Source: Cellulosimicrobium cellulans
Lineage (GTDB): Bacteria > Actinomycetota > Actinomycetes > Actinomycetales > Cellulomonadaceae
Length of the DNA: 64,000 nucleotides
Direction of reading: 5' to 3'
Assembly: GCF_006539945.1 (NCBI RefSeq)
Contig: NZ_BJNZ01000017.1
Span: 36,378-100,377 of the forward strand
The notes beneath the pieces are model-generated. The model saw nothing but the letters and a program-made list of their open reading frames with translations. It searched no databases and had not been told where the DNA came from. This document shows, piece by piece, positions 45,906 to 53,446 of the stretch (the first letter of the stretch is position 1; every line of letters begins with the position of its first letter). Position numbers and translations under genes: made by a program.

Positions 45906-46694
45906 TCAGCGCACGACGCCCAGGGCGGCGGCCGTGGCGTCGTCGGCGGGGAAGAACGACTCGATCGCGATCTCGTCGAGCGTGACGTCCCGCGGGGAGC
46001 CGAACACCGTCATCGTGTAGAGGAACGCGAGCTCGCCCTGCGGGGTCGCGAGGCGCAGCGGCACGACGGCGTCGCTCGCGGGGGAGCGATCGTCGCGCCG
46101 GTGCTCCGGGTGGGGGAGATAGCCCTCCACCTCGGCGAGCAGGTCGACGAGCGCGGGGTCGCCCGTGCGGTCGAGCTGGCGGCGCACGCGTCGGCGGACG
46201 TGCCCGCCCCACTCCGCGAGGTTCGCGATCCGCGGCGCGAGGCCGTCGGGGTGCAGCGTGAGCCGCAGCACGTTGACGGGAGGCTCGCGCAGCCGGTCGG
46301 GGACCCCGTCGAGGAACGCGCCCGCGGCGGGGTTGGCGGCCAGCAGGTTCCAGCGCCCGTCGACCGCCATCGCCGGGAACGGCTCGTGCCCCGCGAGCAC
46401 GAGGTCGACGGCGCGACGTGCGGCGGCGAGCGTCGCGGTCGACAAAGGCGTCTCGCGGTGCCGCGGGGCGTAGCCCGCCGCGAGGTAGACGTCGTTGCGT
46501 GCGCGCAGCGGGACGTCGAGCTCGTCGCACAGGCGGTCGATCATCGCCCGGCTGGGCTGCGCGCGGCCCGTCTCCAGGAAGCTGATGTGACGCGGCGAGA
46601 CCTCGGCGCCGAGCGCGAGGTCGAGCTGCGAGCGCCGACGCCGCACGCGCCATTCGCGCAGCATCGATCCGGCGGGTGTGGCCACGGGAGGCAT
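45906..46694 (-). CDS. XRE/MmyB-type transcriptional regulator
   Basis: The 262-residue protein begins with a helix-turn-helix (REWRVRRRRSQLDLALGAEVSPRHISFLETGRAQPS). The C-terminal ligand-binding domain is of the MmyB type, a PAS-like fold thought to bind fatty acid or a small molecule (LAANPAAGAFL, NVLRLTLHPDGLAPRIANLAEW). It is divergent from the SnoaL-like gene and may control it. CAGGGT ends six bases before the ATG, suggesting a leaderless transcript. This HTH plus SnoaL-like pairing is common in Actinobacteria. Confidence 0.85.
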   Translation of the reverse strand: MPPVATPAGSMLREWRVRRRRSQLDLALGAEVSPRHISFLETGRAQPSRAMIDRLCDELDVPLRARNDVYLAAGYAPRHRETPLSTATLAAARRAVDLVLAGHEPFPAMAVDGRWNLLAANPAAGAFLDGVPDRLREPPVNVLRLTLHPDGLAPRIANLAEWGGHVRRRVRRQLDRTGDPALVDLLAEVEGYLPHPEHRRDDRSPASDAVVPLRLATPQGELAFLYTMTVFGSPRDVTLDEIAIESFFPADDATAAALGVVR

Positions 46695-46757
46695 GGACCC
46701 ACCCTGCCGTTCCTCGGGGTGCCCGCCAACTACCTCCGAGGTCATCGACACCGTGTC

Positions 46758-46786
46758 GTGCTCCGGCCGACGGTGGTGCTCCGGCC
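46758..46786. promoter_or_regulatory. direct repeat in divergent promoter region
   Basis: GTGCTCCGGCC occurs at 46758-46768 and 46776-46786, an 18-base period, between the HTH regulator and the SnoaL-like gene. It is a candidate binding site for the regulator. Low certainty. Confidence 0.3.
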
Positions 46787-46838
46787 ACCCGCCGGACCGC
46801 CACGGCGCCGCGGACCAGACGCCGGCAGAGGAGGGATC

Positions 46839-47234
46839 ATGACCGAGACGACGACGCGGGCCGCGACGGCGGTCGAGCGGTACCTGGAGTTCTGGAACAC
46901 GGCGGACGCCGCCGGGCGCGACCGGCTCGCGTGCGACACGTTCTCCCGCGACGTCGAGTACGTCGCCCCCGTGACGCGTGCCGAGGGGTGCGACGCGGTC
47001 CTGGCGTTCGCGACCGAGCTGCTCACGCACGTCGCGGGGCACCGGTTCGAGGCGCGCACCGCGCCGGACCTGCACGACGACCGGCTGCGGCTGCAGTGGC
47101 GTGCGGTCGCCCCCGACGGGTCGGAGTTCGCGACGGGCACCGACGTCCTGCACGTCCGGCCGGACGGGCTGGTGTCGTCGGTGACGACGTTCCTGGACCG
47201 CGCGCCCGACGGCTTCGCCACCCACCACCACTGA
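46839..47234 (+). CDS. SnoaL-like / NTF2-fold protein
   Basis: The 131-residue protein has the NTF2-like pattern: helix AVERYLEFWNTAD, then FSRDVEYVAPVTRAEGCDAVLAFATELL, and a beta sheet ending GLVSSVTTFLD. Such folds serve as small isomerases, hydrolases or ligand binders; the substrate is unknown. GAGGAGGGA precedes ATG 46839. It is transcribed divergently from the MmyB-type regulator, which probably controls it, and ends one base before the 29-bp palindrome. Confidence 0.75.
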   Translation: MTETTTRAATAVERYLEFWNTADAAGRDRLACDTFSRDVEYVAPVTRAEGCDAVLAFATELLTHVAGHRFEARTAPDLHDDRLRLQWRAVAPDGSEFATGTDVLHVRPDGLVSSVTTFLDRAPDGFATHHH

Positions 47235-47300
47235 CCGCTGAGTGCATGAAATAGTCGCTGTCGCATCGATACGACGGCGACTATTTCATGCACTCAGCGG
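47235..47300. repeat. 29-bp-arm palindrome between convergent genes
   Basis: Bases 47235-47263 pair with 47272-47300 with one G-T pair, closing on CATCGATA. The arms include GAGTGCATGAAATAGTCGC, far more AT-rich than the surroundings. It starts right after the SnoaL-like stop and ends nine bases before the kinase stop. It could be a bidirectional terminator or a small palindromic repeat. Confidence 0.75.
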
Positions 47301-47309
47301 GTCGGGGCG

Positions 47310-48119
47310 TCAGGAGAGGCCCCAGAGCAGGCGGTAGTAGGCGATGCGCTCCGGGTCCGGGTCGACGCCGTAGCCCGCGTAGACGTGGCCGTCGTACCCG
47401 GGGCCGTAGTTCCACTCGGTGCTCCAGGCCGCGACGGCGAGGTCGGCCCAGCGGTCCGCGACCCCGAGCGAGCCGAGGTCGACGTGCGCGGCGAACGCGC
47501 CGTCGTCGTGCAGGAGCGTGTTGGGCACGCACGCGTCGCCGTGGCACACGACGAGCCGGTCCACGGCGGGGGCCTCTGCGAGCCGGGCCCGCGCCGCCGA
47601 GACGCCCAGGCCGCGGTGCTCGGGAAACCACCCGTCCGGGCCGTCGCCGCGGGCGAGGCGCGCGTCGGCGTTCGCCACGCGGTCCTCGACGGCCCAGGTG
47701 AACGGGCACGACGCGACGGGCAGCGCGTCGTGCAGCGCGCGCAGCCCCCGCCCGATCGCGACGGCGGCGGTCGCCGGGTCGGCGACCCAGCGCGGCTCGA
47801 CCGCCGACCGTCCCGGGAGGGCCTGCGTGACGAGCCAGGCGCCGTCGTCGTCGGAGCCCTGGGCGAGGACGCGCGGGACCGGGGCGCGGTCGCCGACCCA
47901 GGCGAGACGCGCGGCCTCGCCCGGGAGGTCGATCTCGGGCGTGCCTGCGGGTACCCACTTGGCGAACCGGGCGTCGTCGGCGCCGTCGAGGCGGAAGGTC
48001 AGGCCACCGAGCTCGTTGCGCCACACGGGCGTGGCGACGTCGTCGCCGGCGAGCGCGCGGACGGCGTCGGGCACGACGACCGGGCCGGTCGGGACGGCGG
48101 CGAGCGGGACGCGACTCAT
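47310..48119 (-). CDS. APH(3')-like aminoglycoside phosphotransferase
   Basis: The 269-residue kinase-fold protein aligns by eye along most of its length with APH(3') enzymes: ATP lysine K54 in RFAKW, RLAWVGDRAPVPRVLAQG, AWLVTQALPGRSA, the Brenner motif CHGDACVPNTLL with D195 and N200, and HVDLGSLGVADRWADLAVA with D214. True APH(3') proteins end in an acidic LDE(L/F)F-like tail that contacts the drug; this one ends YYRLLWGLS. It may therefore act on another aminoglycoside or metabolite. No resistance cassette or mobile element is near, so it looks chromosomal. Alternative upstream starts are unlikely. Confidence 0.8.
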   Translation of the reverse strand: MSRVPLAAVPTGPVVVPDAVRALAGDDVATPVWRNELGGLTFRLDGADDARFAKWVPAGTPEIDLPGEAARLAWVGDRAPVPRVLAQGSDDDGAWLVTQALPGRSAVEPRWVADPATAAVAIGRGLRALHDALPVASCPFTWAVEDRVANADARLARGDGPDGWFPEHRGLGVSAARARLAEAPAVDRLVVCHGDACVPNTLLHDDGAFAAHVDLGSLGVADRWADLAVAAWSTEWNYGPGYDGHVYAGYGVDPDPERIAYYRLLWGLS

Positions 48120-48244
48120 GCGCGCGATCCTCGCACGCCGGTCCCGCGCATCAGGGAGGCCGCGTCGGCCCTCCCTCCGGACGGGGGCGCGGGACCCCCA
48201 CGGTGGGAGAGCCCGCCGGTCCCGCGACGACGGAGGGAACGACG

Positions 48245-48715
48245 ATGACGAACGTCCTGACGGCACTGCCGACCTGGCCGCGCGTGCGACGTGGCGCGAA
48301 CGGGCACCCGGTCCAGACGCTCCAGCACCTGCTGCGCCACCGTGGTCACGAGCTCGCCGTCGACGGGCTGCTCGGGCCGCGCACCGAGGGCGCGGTGCGC
48401 GTCTTCCAGGACGCGGCCGGTCTCGACGCCGACGGCGTCGCGGGCCCGGCGACGTGGGCCGCGCTCGTCGTGGTGGTGCGCCGGGGGAGCGTCGGCGAGG
48501 CCGTGCGCGCGGTGCAGCGCGAGGCCGTCGCGCGCGACCTGTCCGGCGGACCGGACCCCGTGCTCACCATCGACGGGCAGCTCGGCCCGCGTACCGAGGC
48601 CTGGGTGCGCGGCTTCCAGGACGCGTTGCACGCGGGCTTCCCGGAGGTCGCCGTCGACGGCGTCGTCGGACCCGTGACCTGGCGCTGCCTGGTCAGCGGG
48701 ATGCTGTCGCACTGA
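48245..48715 (+). CDS. protein of two peptidoglycan-binding repeats
   Basis: The 156-residue protein consists of little more than two PG_binding_1 repeats: VRRGANGHPVQTLQHLLRHRGHELAVDGLLGPRTEGAVRVFQ with GVAGPATWAAL, and a second with a longer insertion ending GVVGPVTWRCL. Such domains bind cell-wall glycan or act in enzymes that do. No signal peptide, membrane helix or catalytic domain is visible. GGAGGGAAC precedes ATG 48245. Its 3' end overlaps the next convergent gene by 23 bases. Role unknown; a released cell-wall binder exported by another route is possible. Confidence 0.8.
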   Translation: MTNVLTALPTWPRVRRGANGHPVQTLQHLLRHRGHELAVDGLLGPRTEGAVRVFQDAAGLDADGVAGPATWAALVVVVRRGSVGEAVRAVQREAVARDLSGGPDPVLTIDGQLGPRTEAWVRGFQDALHAGFPEVAVDGVVGPVTWRCLVSGMLSH

Positions 48716-49718
48716 CCTCGCGCGCGCCCGGCTCGCTGCCGAGGAGCGCGTCGCACACCGCGAGCAGCCGCTCGCGCAGGGCCGCGCCGCGCTCCGCGAA
48801 GGCGCGCTGGTGGCGCACGTACTCGGCCTTGCCCTCGGGCGTCTCGATCGCCACGGGGTCGAGCCCGTACGACGACACGTCGTACGGCGACGCCTGCATG
48901 TCGACCACGCGGACGTCGCGCGCGAGCTCGAAGCAGTCGAGCACGAGGTCCCCCGGGACGGCGGGCGTGAGCTTGAGCGCCCACTTGTAGAGGTCCATGG
49001 TCGCGTGCAGGCAGCCGGGCTGCTCCAGGGTGGGCTGGGTCTCTCGCGTCGGCTGCAGGCGGTTGAGCGGGCCGGCCTCGGGGGTGAAGAACCGGAACGC
49101 GTCGAAGTGCGAGCACTGCACGGGATGGGTCTCGACGACGCGGTCGGTGCCGTCGTGCCCCAGGCGCAGGGGGAGCGGGTGACGGTGGTCGCGGCCGGTG
49201 GCCCGGTCGCGGTAGACCATCGCCCACTCGTGCAGACCGAAGCACCCGAACCGGCCGGGCCGCGACGCCGTGGCGGCGAGCAGGGCGCGCAGGTAGCGCA
49301 CCGTGTCGCCGCGGTCGGCGAGGAACGCGCCGGCGTCGAGCATCAGTCCCGCGGGGGTCTGGCGGTACCACCTCCACGTGGCGCGCGCCGTGTACGGGTC
49401 GGCGGGCTCGTCGTCGGGCCGAGGTGCGGTCTCGGGTGCGGGCACGTGGCCCGTCGGCGGGGCGAGCACGACGTCGGGGCCCGGGTGCCAGCGGCGGAGC
49501 TGCGCCGGGCGCGTGGGGTAGTAGGTGAAGAGGAAGTCCTCGATCGCGTGCTTCTCGCCGCGCGGCTTGCGCTCGCGCCACCCGGCGGTGAACGCGTCCG
49601 CCCGCTCCGCGTGGGCGTGCTCGCGCGCCGTCCATGCCTCGGCCGCGAGCACGACCGGGCCGACGACGCCGGTCGCTGGGGCGGGCGTCGGGGCAGTCGC
49701 GGTGACGGTCGGGGGCAC
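48693..49718 (-). CDS. conserved actinobacterial protein of unknown function
   Basis: The protein of about 341 residues contains AIEDFLFTYYPTRPAQLRRWHPGPDVVL, ATWRWYRQTPAGLMLDAGAFLADRG, FGCFGLHEWAMVYR, THPVQCSHFDAFRFFTPEA and CLHATMDLYKWALKLTPAVP, with several conserved His and Trp. I recall relatives being auto-named 3-methyladenine DNA glycosylase, but I see no helix-hairpin-helix or known glycosylase motif, so that name is not adopted. GTG 49718 has TACCCT six bases upstream; an in-frame GTG at 49766 would add 16 residues. It runs into the end of the peptidoglycan-binding gene on the other strand. Confidence 0.6.
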   Translation of the reverse strand: MPPTVTATAPTPAPATGVVGPVVLAAEAWTAREHAHAERADAFTAGWRERKPRGEKHAIEDFLFTYYPTRPAQLRRWHPGPDVVLAPPTGHVPAPETAPRPDDEPADPYTARATWRWYRQTPAGLMLDAGAFLADRGDTVRYLRALLAATASRPGRFGCFGLHEWAMVYRDRATGRDHRHPLPLRLGHDGTDRVVETHPVQCSHFDAFRFFTPEAGPLNRLQPTRETQPTLEQPGCLHATMDLYKWALKLTPAVPGDLVLDCFELARDVRVVDMQASPYDVSSYGLDPVAIETPEGKAEYVRHQRAFAERGAALRERLLAVCDALLGSEPGAREVSATASR

Positions 49719-49930
49719 TGTTCCAGGGTACGAGAGCGCCGGGGCGCCGCCGACGAGCCGGCCCACGAGACGGTTTCACCCGGGCGGGCGTTTTCCCGAT
49801 GTGGGCGCGAGCGGGAAGAATGCCCGTGAACGTGCTGTGAAGGCCCGGCACGCCCGACCGGACGACCTCCCGTCGACCGGTCACCCCGACCCGTTGGACC
49901 GATCTCGCGGCGACGCCGCGGAGGAGCACC

Positions 49931-51004
49931 ATGTCGCAGCCGCCCACGGCACCGCAGGACCCGTACCAGTTCGACCCCTACCGGCCGCACGGCGCCGACC
50001 CCGCGCAGCAGGCGCCGTCGCACGACGCCTGGGCGCCGCAGGGCGAGGCGCCGACGCAGCCGTACGGCTCGCCGAACGACGCGTTCGCAGCCCCGGGCCA
50101 GGGCGCGGCGCCGGAGCAGGCTCCCTACGGTGCGGGCCCGGCACCTTACGGCGCCGGCCAGGCGCCCGCGTACGGCGCGGACCAGCAGCAGGCGTACGGC
50201 CAGCAGCCCGGGTACGGCCAGCCCTACGGCGACCCCGCGCAGCAGCCCTACCCGCAGCCGTACCCGGACCCCGCGCAGCAGGCGTACGGCCAGCCCTACG
50301 GCGACCCGGCGCAGCAGCCGTACGGCAGCCCGTACGGCAACGGCTACTCGGCGTACACCGCGCCCGCCCCGGCGACGAGCACGATCGCGATCGTCGGCTT
50401 CGTCCTGGCGATCCTCGGCTTCCTCGGGAGCTGGATCCCGTTCGTCAACATCTTCGCGGCCCTGCTCGGCATCACCGGGGTCGTGCTCGGGTTCGTCGGG
50501 CTGTCGCAGGTGAAGCAGGGGCGGTCGGGCAAGGGCTTCTCGATCACGGCGATCGTGCTCGGCGTGCTGTCCGTCCTGGCGACGATCCTCATGTGGGTGG
50601 TCTTCGTCGTCGCGGCGAACGAGGCGTCGACGCAGTACGAGCAGACGCTGTCCGAGATCCAGGAGGACTCCGACCGCGCGTTCGGCGAGGCCACCGAGGA
50701 CGTCCTCGCCAACGACCTCGGCGTCGAGTTCGGCACCTTCGAGGGCACGGCCGACGAGCTCGGCTGGGTCGAGTCCTCGCTGCCGGTCACGTTCACCAAC
50801 ACGTCCGACGAGCCCCTCACGTTCGACATCGACGTGGACGCCGTCGCCGCCGACGGCACCGTGATCGAGAGCGACTGGGCGTACTCCGAGACGCTGGAGC
50901 CGGGTGCGTCCGAGACCGTGGAGATCTTCGACTTCATCGACGCCGAGAACCTCGAGGCCATGAAGACGGCCACGTTCGAGGTGACGCAGGCGAGCGCGTA
51001 CTGA
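49931..51004 (+). CDS. DUF4190-type membrane protein with Pro/Gln/Tyr-rich N-terminus
   Basis: The 357-residue protein has about 140 N-terminal residues of low complexity with repeats of AYGQPYGDPAQQPY type, then two membrane helices (AIVGFVLAILGFLGSW and ITAIVLGVLSVLATILMWVVFVV) flanking the DUF4190 signature GFVGLSQVKQGRSGKGFSI. The C-terminal region of about 120 residues is acidic and beta-rich (VTFTNTSDEPLTFDIDVDAVAADG), like FxLYD/DUF4352 external domains. It is probably exposed outside the cell. It starts an apparent pair with the next gene, 29 bases away. Function unknown. Confidence 0.75.
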   Translation: MSQPPTAPQDPYQFDPYRPHGADPAQQAPSHDAWAPQGEAPTQPYGSPNDAFAAPGQGAAPEQAPYGAGPAPYGAGQAPAYGADQQQAYGQQPGYGQPYGDPAQQPYPQPYPDPAQQAYGQPYGDPAQQPYGSPYGNGYSAYTAPAPATSTIAIVGFVLAILGFLGSWIPFVNIFAALLGITGVVLGFVGLSQVKQGRSGKGFSITAIVLGVLSVLATILMWVVFVVAANEASTQYEQTLSEIQEDSDRAFGEATEDVLANDLGVEFGTFEGTADELGWVESSLPVTFTNTSDEPLTFDIDVDAVAADGTVIESDWAYSETLEPGASETVEIFDFIDAENLEAMKTATFEVTQASAY

Positions 51005-51033
51005 CGGCTGCTGCACGGGACGGAGGACCGAGC

Positions 51034-51966
51034 GTGAAGGACCCCACGAGCTCGCCCGGCGCCGGCTCGCGCGAGCCCGACTGGGGGACGGCGCCCGGCA
51101 CCGAGCCGGAGCCCGCCGAGGTCGGTGGCTCGTCCGACCCCGAGGACCCGCAGGCGCCCCCGGCGTCCGGCGAGAGCGACCCCGCGGGGGCGGCCACGAC
51201 GGCGCGAGCCCGTGGGCGCTGGTCGTGGGCGACGGCCGCGCTCGTGGCCGCGACGCTCGGCGTCCTCCTCGTCGTCGCCGTGCTCGCCACCGAGGCGGTG
51301 ACGGCGCGGCGCGGCTGGGCGCACGTGGGGGGCCTCTACGCGGTCGCGGGCGCCGCGGTCGTCGCGGTGGGTGCGGTCGTGTGGCGGCGCGGCACGCGTG
51401 GCGTGGCCGGCGCGACGCGCGCGCTCGTCGCGCTCCTCGCCGGCACCGTGGTGCTCACCGCCTGGGTGACGGTCGACGTCATGACGGGCGGCGGGACCGG
51501 GTACGGTCTCGGCAGCTCCCTGCGCGGGTACCCGCTGGGTGGCGGCTACGACGAGGGTCCCGAGATCGGCGCCGCCTCGGACCGGGTCTGGTACGGGGAG
51601 TCCGTGCGCTACGCGGACGGCCTCGTCGTCTCGGTCTCGGCGCCCCAGCCGTACACGCCGACCGAGGACGCCTCCGAGCGCGAGGACGACCACCCGCACG
51701 CGGTCCGCCTCCGCGTGCGGGTCACGAACGGCACCGGTCAGGAGGTCGACCCGGGCGGGCTCGACCTCCAGCCCGTGTCGGGCGGTCTCGTCGCCCGCAG
51801 GGTCTTCGACTACGCCCCCGACGTGCTGCTCGACGACCCGGACACGATCGCCCGCGGGACGAGCGCCGAGTGGGACCTCGTGTACAACGTGTACGACCCC
51901 GAGGACGTCGTCGTCGGGCTCGAGCCGACCTGGGCGAACTACGCGGTGGCCGTGTTCTCCTGGTGA
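51034..51966 (+). CDS. membrane protein with external DUF4352-like domain
   Basis: The 310-residue protein has an acidic, Pro-rich N-terminus (about 65 residues), three membrane helices at about 70-155 and a C-terminal beta-rich domain that begins WYGESVRYADGLVVSVSAPQPY and includes VRLRVRVTNGTGQEVD, as in DUF4352/telokin-like external domains. It shares this general layout with the preceding gene and may work with it. GTG 51034 follows CGGAGGACC. Function unknown. Confidence 0.65.
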   Translation: MKDPTSSPGAGSREPDWGTAPGTEPEPAEVGGSSDPEDPQAPPASGESDPAGAATTARARGRWSWATAALVAATLGVLLVVAVLATEAVTARRGWAHVGGLYAVAGAAVVAVGAVVWRRGTRGVAGATRALVALLAGTVVLTAWVTVDVMTGGGTGYGLGSSLRGYPLGGGYDEGPEIGAASDRVWYGESVRYADGLVVSVSAPQPYTPTEDASEREDDHPHAVRLRVRVTNGTGQEVDPGGLDLQPVSGGLVARRVFDYAPDVLLDDPDTIARGTSAEWDLVYNVYDPEDVVVGLEPTWANYAVAVFSW

Positions 51967-51984
51967 CCCCGCGTACGCCGGATA

Positions 51985-52365
51985 TCACTCCGTGCGGTCG
52001 AGGTACTCCTGCGCGAGGCGCTTCGGTGCGCGGGAGAGCCACGCGTCCTGCAGCAGCTCCTCGAGCTCCGGCACGGCGACGCGGTCGAGCCGCGCGAGCA
52101 CGATCGGGTACCCGTCGAAGTGGCTCGTCGTGAGGAACACGGCGGGGTCGTCGCCGAGCAGCGCCGCCTTCTCGCCCTCGTCGGCGACGCGGAACGCGAC
52201 GGGCGGTCCGGCGGGCGCGGCGTCCCCGAGCTCGTCGAGGTCCTTCGCCCGCAGGGGCCGCTCCCAGACGAACAGCTTCCCGTGCACGGTCCACTGCCGC
52301 GGACCCTTGAGGTCCGTGTCCGGCAGCACCGACACGATCCGCTCGACGTCCTCCCACGAGGCCAT
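51985..52365 (-). CDS. MmcQ/YjbR family protein
   Basis: The 126-residue protein has the MmcQ/YjbR fold: SWEDVERIVSVLPDTD, then WTVHGKLFVWERP, a strand-rich middle, and VFLTTSHFDGYPIVLARLDRVAVPELEELLQDAWLSRAPKRL. This family resembles DNA-binding or CyaY-like proteins and is uncharacterised. ATG 52365 was chosen because TACCGT ends six bases upstream; the in-frame start 36 bases earlier adds nonconserved residues. Confidence 0.8.
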   Translation of the reverse strand: MASWEDVERIVSVLPDTDLKGPRQWTVHGKLFVWERPLRAKDLDELGDAAPAGPPVAFRVADEGEKAALLGDDPAVFLTTSHFDGYPIVLARLDRVAVPELEELLQDAWLSRAPKRLAQEYLDRTE

Positions 52366-52432
52366 GCCTCCACGGTAGGCCGCCCGTCGAGGACGGACCA
52401 CACGATCGGCTGCCTGGCCGGGCCGCGGTGCG

Positions 52433-53437
52433 TCAGAAGGGCGCGACCTTTCCGAGCGGCGGGAAGATCTCGTCGAGCTCGGCCAGGTCGTCGGTCGTGG
52501 GAGCCCAGGCCCCGGCCGCGGCGTTCTGCCGCACCTGCTCGGGCTTCGTCGCGCCGGCGATGACGCTCGACACCTGCGGGCGCGACAGCAGCCACCCGAA
52601 CGCGACCTGGACCTCGGTGATCCCGCGCACCCGGCAGAACGCGCCGAGGCGCGCGAGCGCCTCCCAGGGCGCCGACTCCAGGAGGTGCGGCTTGCTCGTG
52701 ACGAGGCGGCCGTCGTCGGGCCGCGCGCCGTGCGCGTACTTGCCCGTGAGCAGCCCGTTCGCGAGCGGGAAGTAGGGGAGCACCCCGAGCCCGTACGCGG
52801 CCGCGGCGGGCAGCACCTCGAGCTCGGCCGCGCGGTCGACGAGGTTGTACTGGTTCTGCGCAGACACGAAGCGCACGGTCCCCGCGGCGCGGGCGGTGAG
52901 CTCGGCCTCGGCGACCTGCCACCCCGCCCGGTTGGAGTGCCCGACGTAGAGCACCTTGCCCGCGCGCACGAGGTCGTCGAGCGCCGCGAGCGTCTCGTCG
53001 ATCGGCGTCCGCGGGTCGGGCGTGTGGAACTGGTAGAGGTCGATGCGGTCCGTGCCGAGGCGGCGCAGGGAGTCCTCCACGGCGCGCACGACGTAGCGCC
53101 GCGACCCGCGGGCGTCGAAGTCGTCGCCCGCGGCGCCGCGCATCGACATGCCGAACTTCGTCGCGACCACGACGTCGTCGCGGCGCGACCCGAGCGCCTG
53201 GCCGAGCAGCTCCTCGCTCAGCCCGGGTCGACCCCCGTAGGAGTCGGCCGTGTCGAAGAACGTCACCCCCGCGTCGAGCGCGGCGTCGACGACGGCGCGC
53301 GTCCCCTCGAGCGTCTCGGTCACCGTGCGGGGGCGGCCGAAGTTGTTGCACCCCAGCCCGACGGCGGACACGGCCAGTCCGGACCGGCCGAGGCGGCGCA
53401 GGGCGGGGCGGGGTGCGGTCGCGTCGTTCGCAGTCAT
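52433..53437 (-). CDS. aldo/keto reductase
   Basis: The 334-residue TIM-barrel NADPH oxidoreductase shows the catalytic tetrad: D in FFDTADSYGGRPG with Y, K in VVATKFGM, and H in LYQFHTPDP. The cofactor segment reads QVAFGWLLSRPQVSSVIAGATKPEQVRQN. It resembles the YajO/perakine-like group acting on aldehydes and ketones. TAGGGT ends six bases before the ATG, so it is probably leaderless. Substrate unknown; neighbours give no help. Confidence 0.9.
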   Translation of the reverse strand: MTANDATAPRPALRRLGRSGLAVSAVGLGCNNFGRPRTVTETLEGTRAVVDAALDAGVTFFDTADSYGGRPGLSEELLGQALGSRRDDVVVATKFGMSMRGAAGDDFDARGSRRYVVRAVEDSLRRLGTDRIDLYQFHTPDPRTPIDETLAALDDLVRAGKVLYVGHSNRAGWQVAEAELTARAAGTVRFVSAQNQYNLVDRAAELEVLPAAAAYGLGVLPYFPLANGLLTGKYAHGARPDDGRLVTSKPHLLESAPWEALARLGAFCRVRGITEVQVAFGWLLSRPQVSSVIAGATKPEQVRQNAAAGAWAPTTDDLAELDEIFPPLGKVAPF

Positions 53438-53446
53438 GCGGCGACC

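Noticed and set aside
48693..49718. The name 3-methyladenine DNA glycosylase
   Set aside because: No helix-hairpin-helix, AlkA, Tag or MPG motif could be seen; the name seems inherited from automatic annotation.
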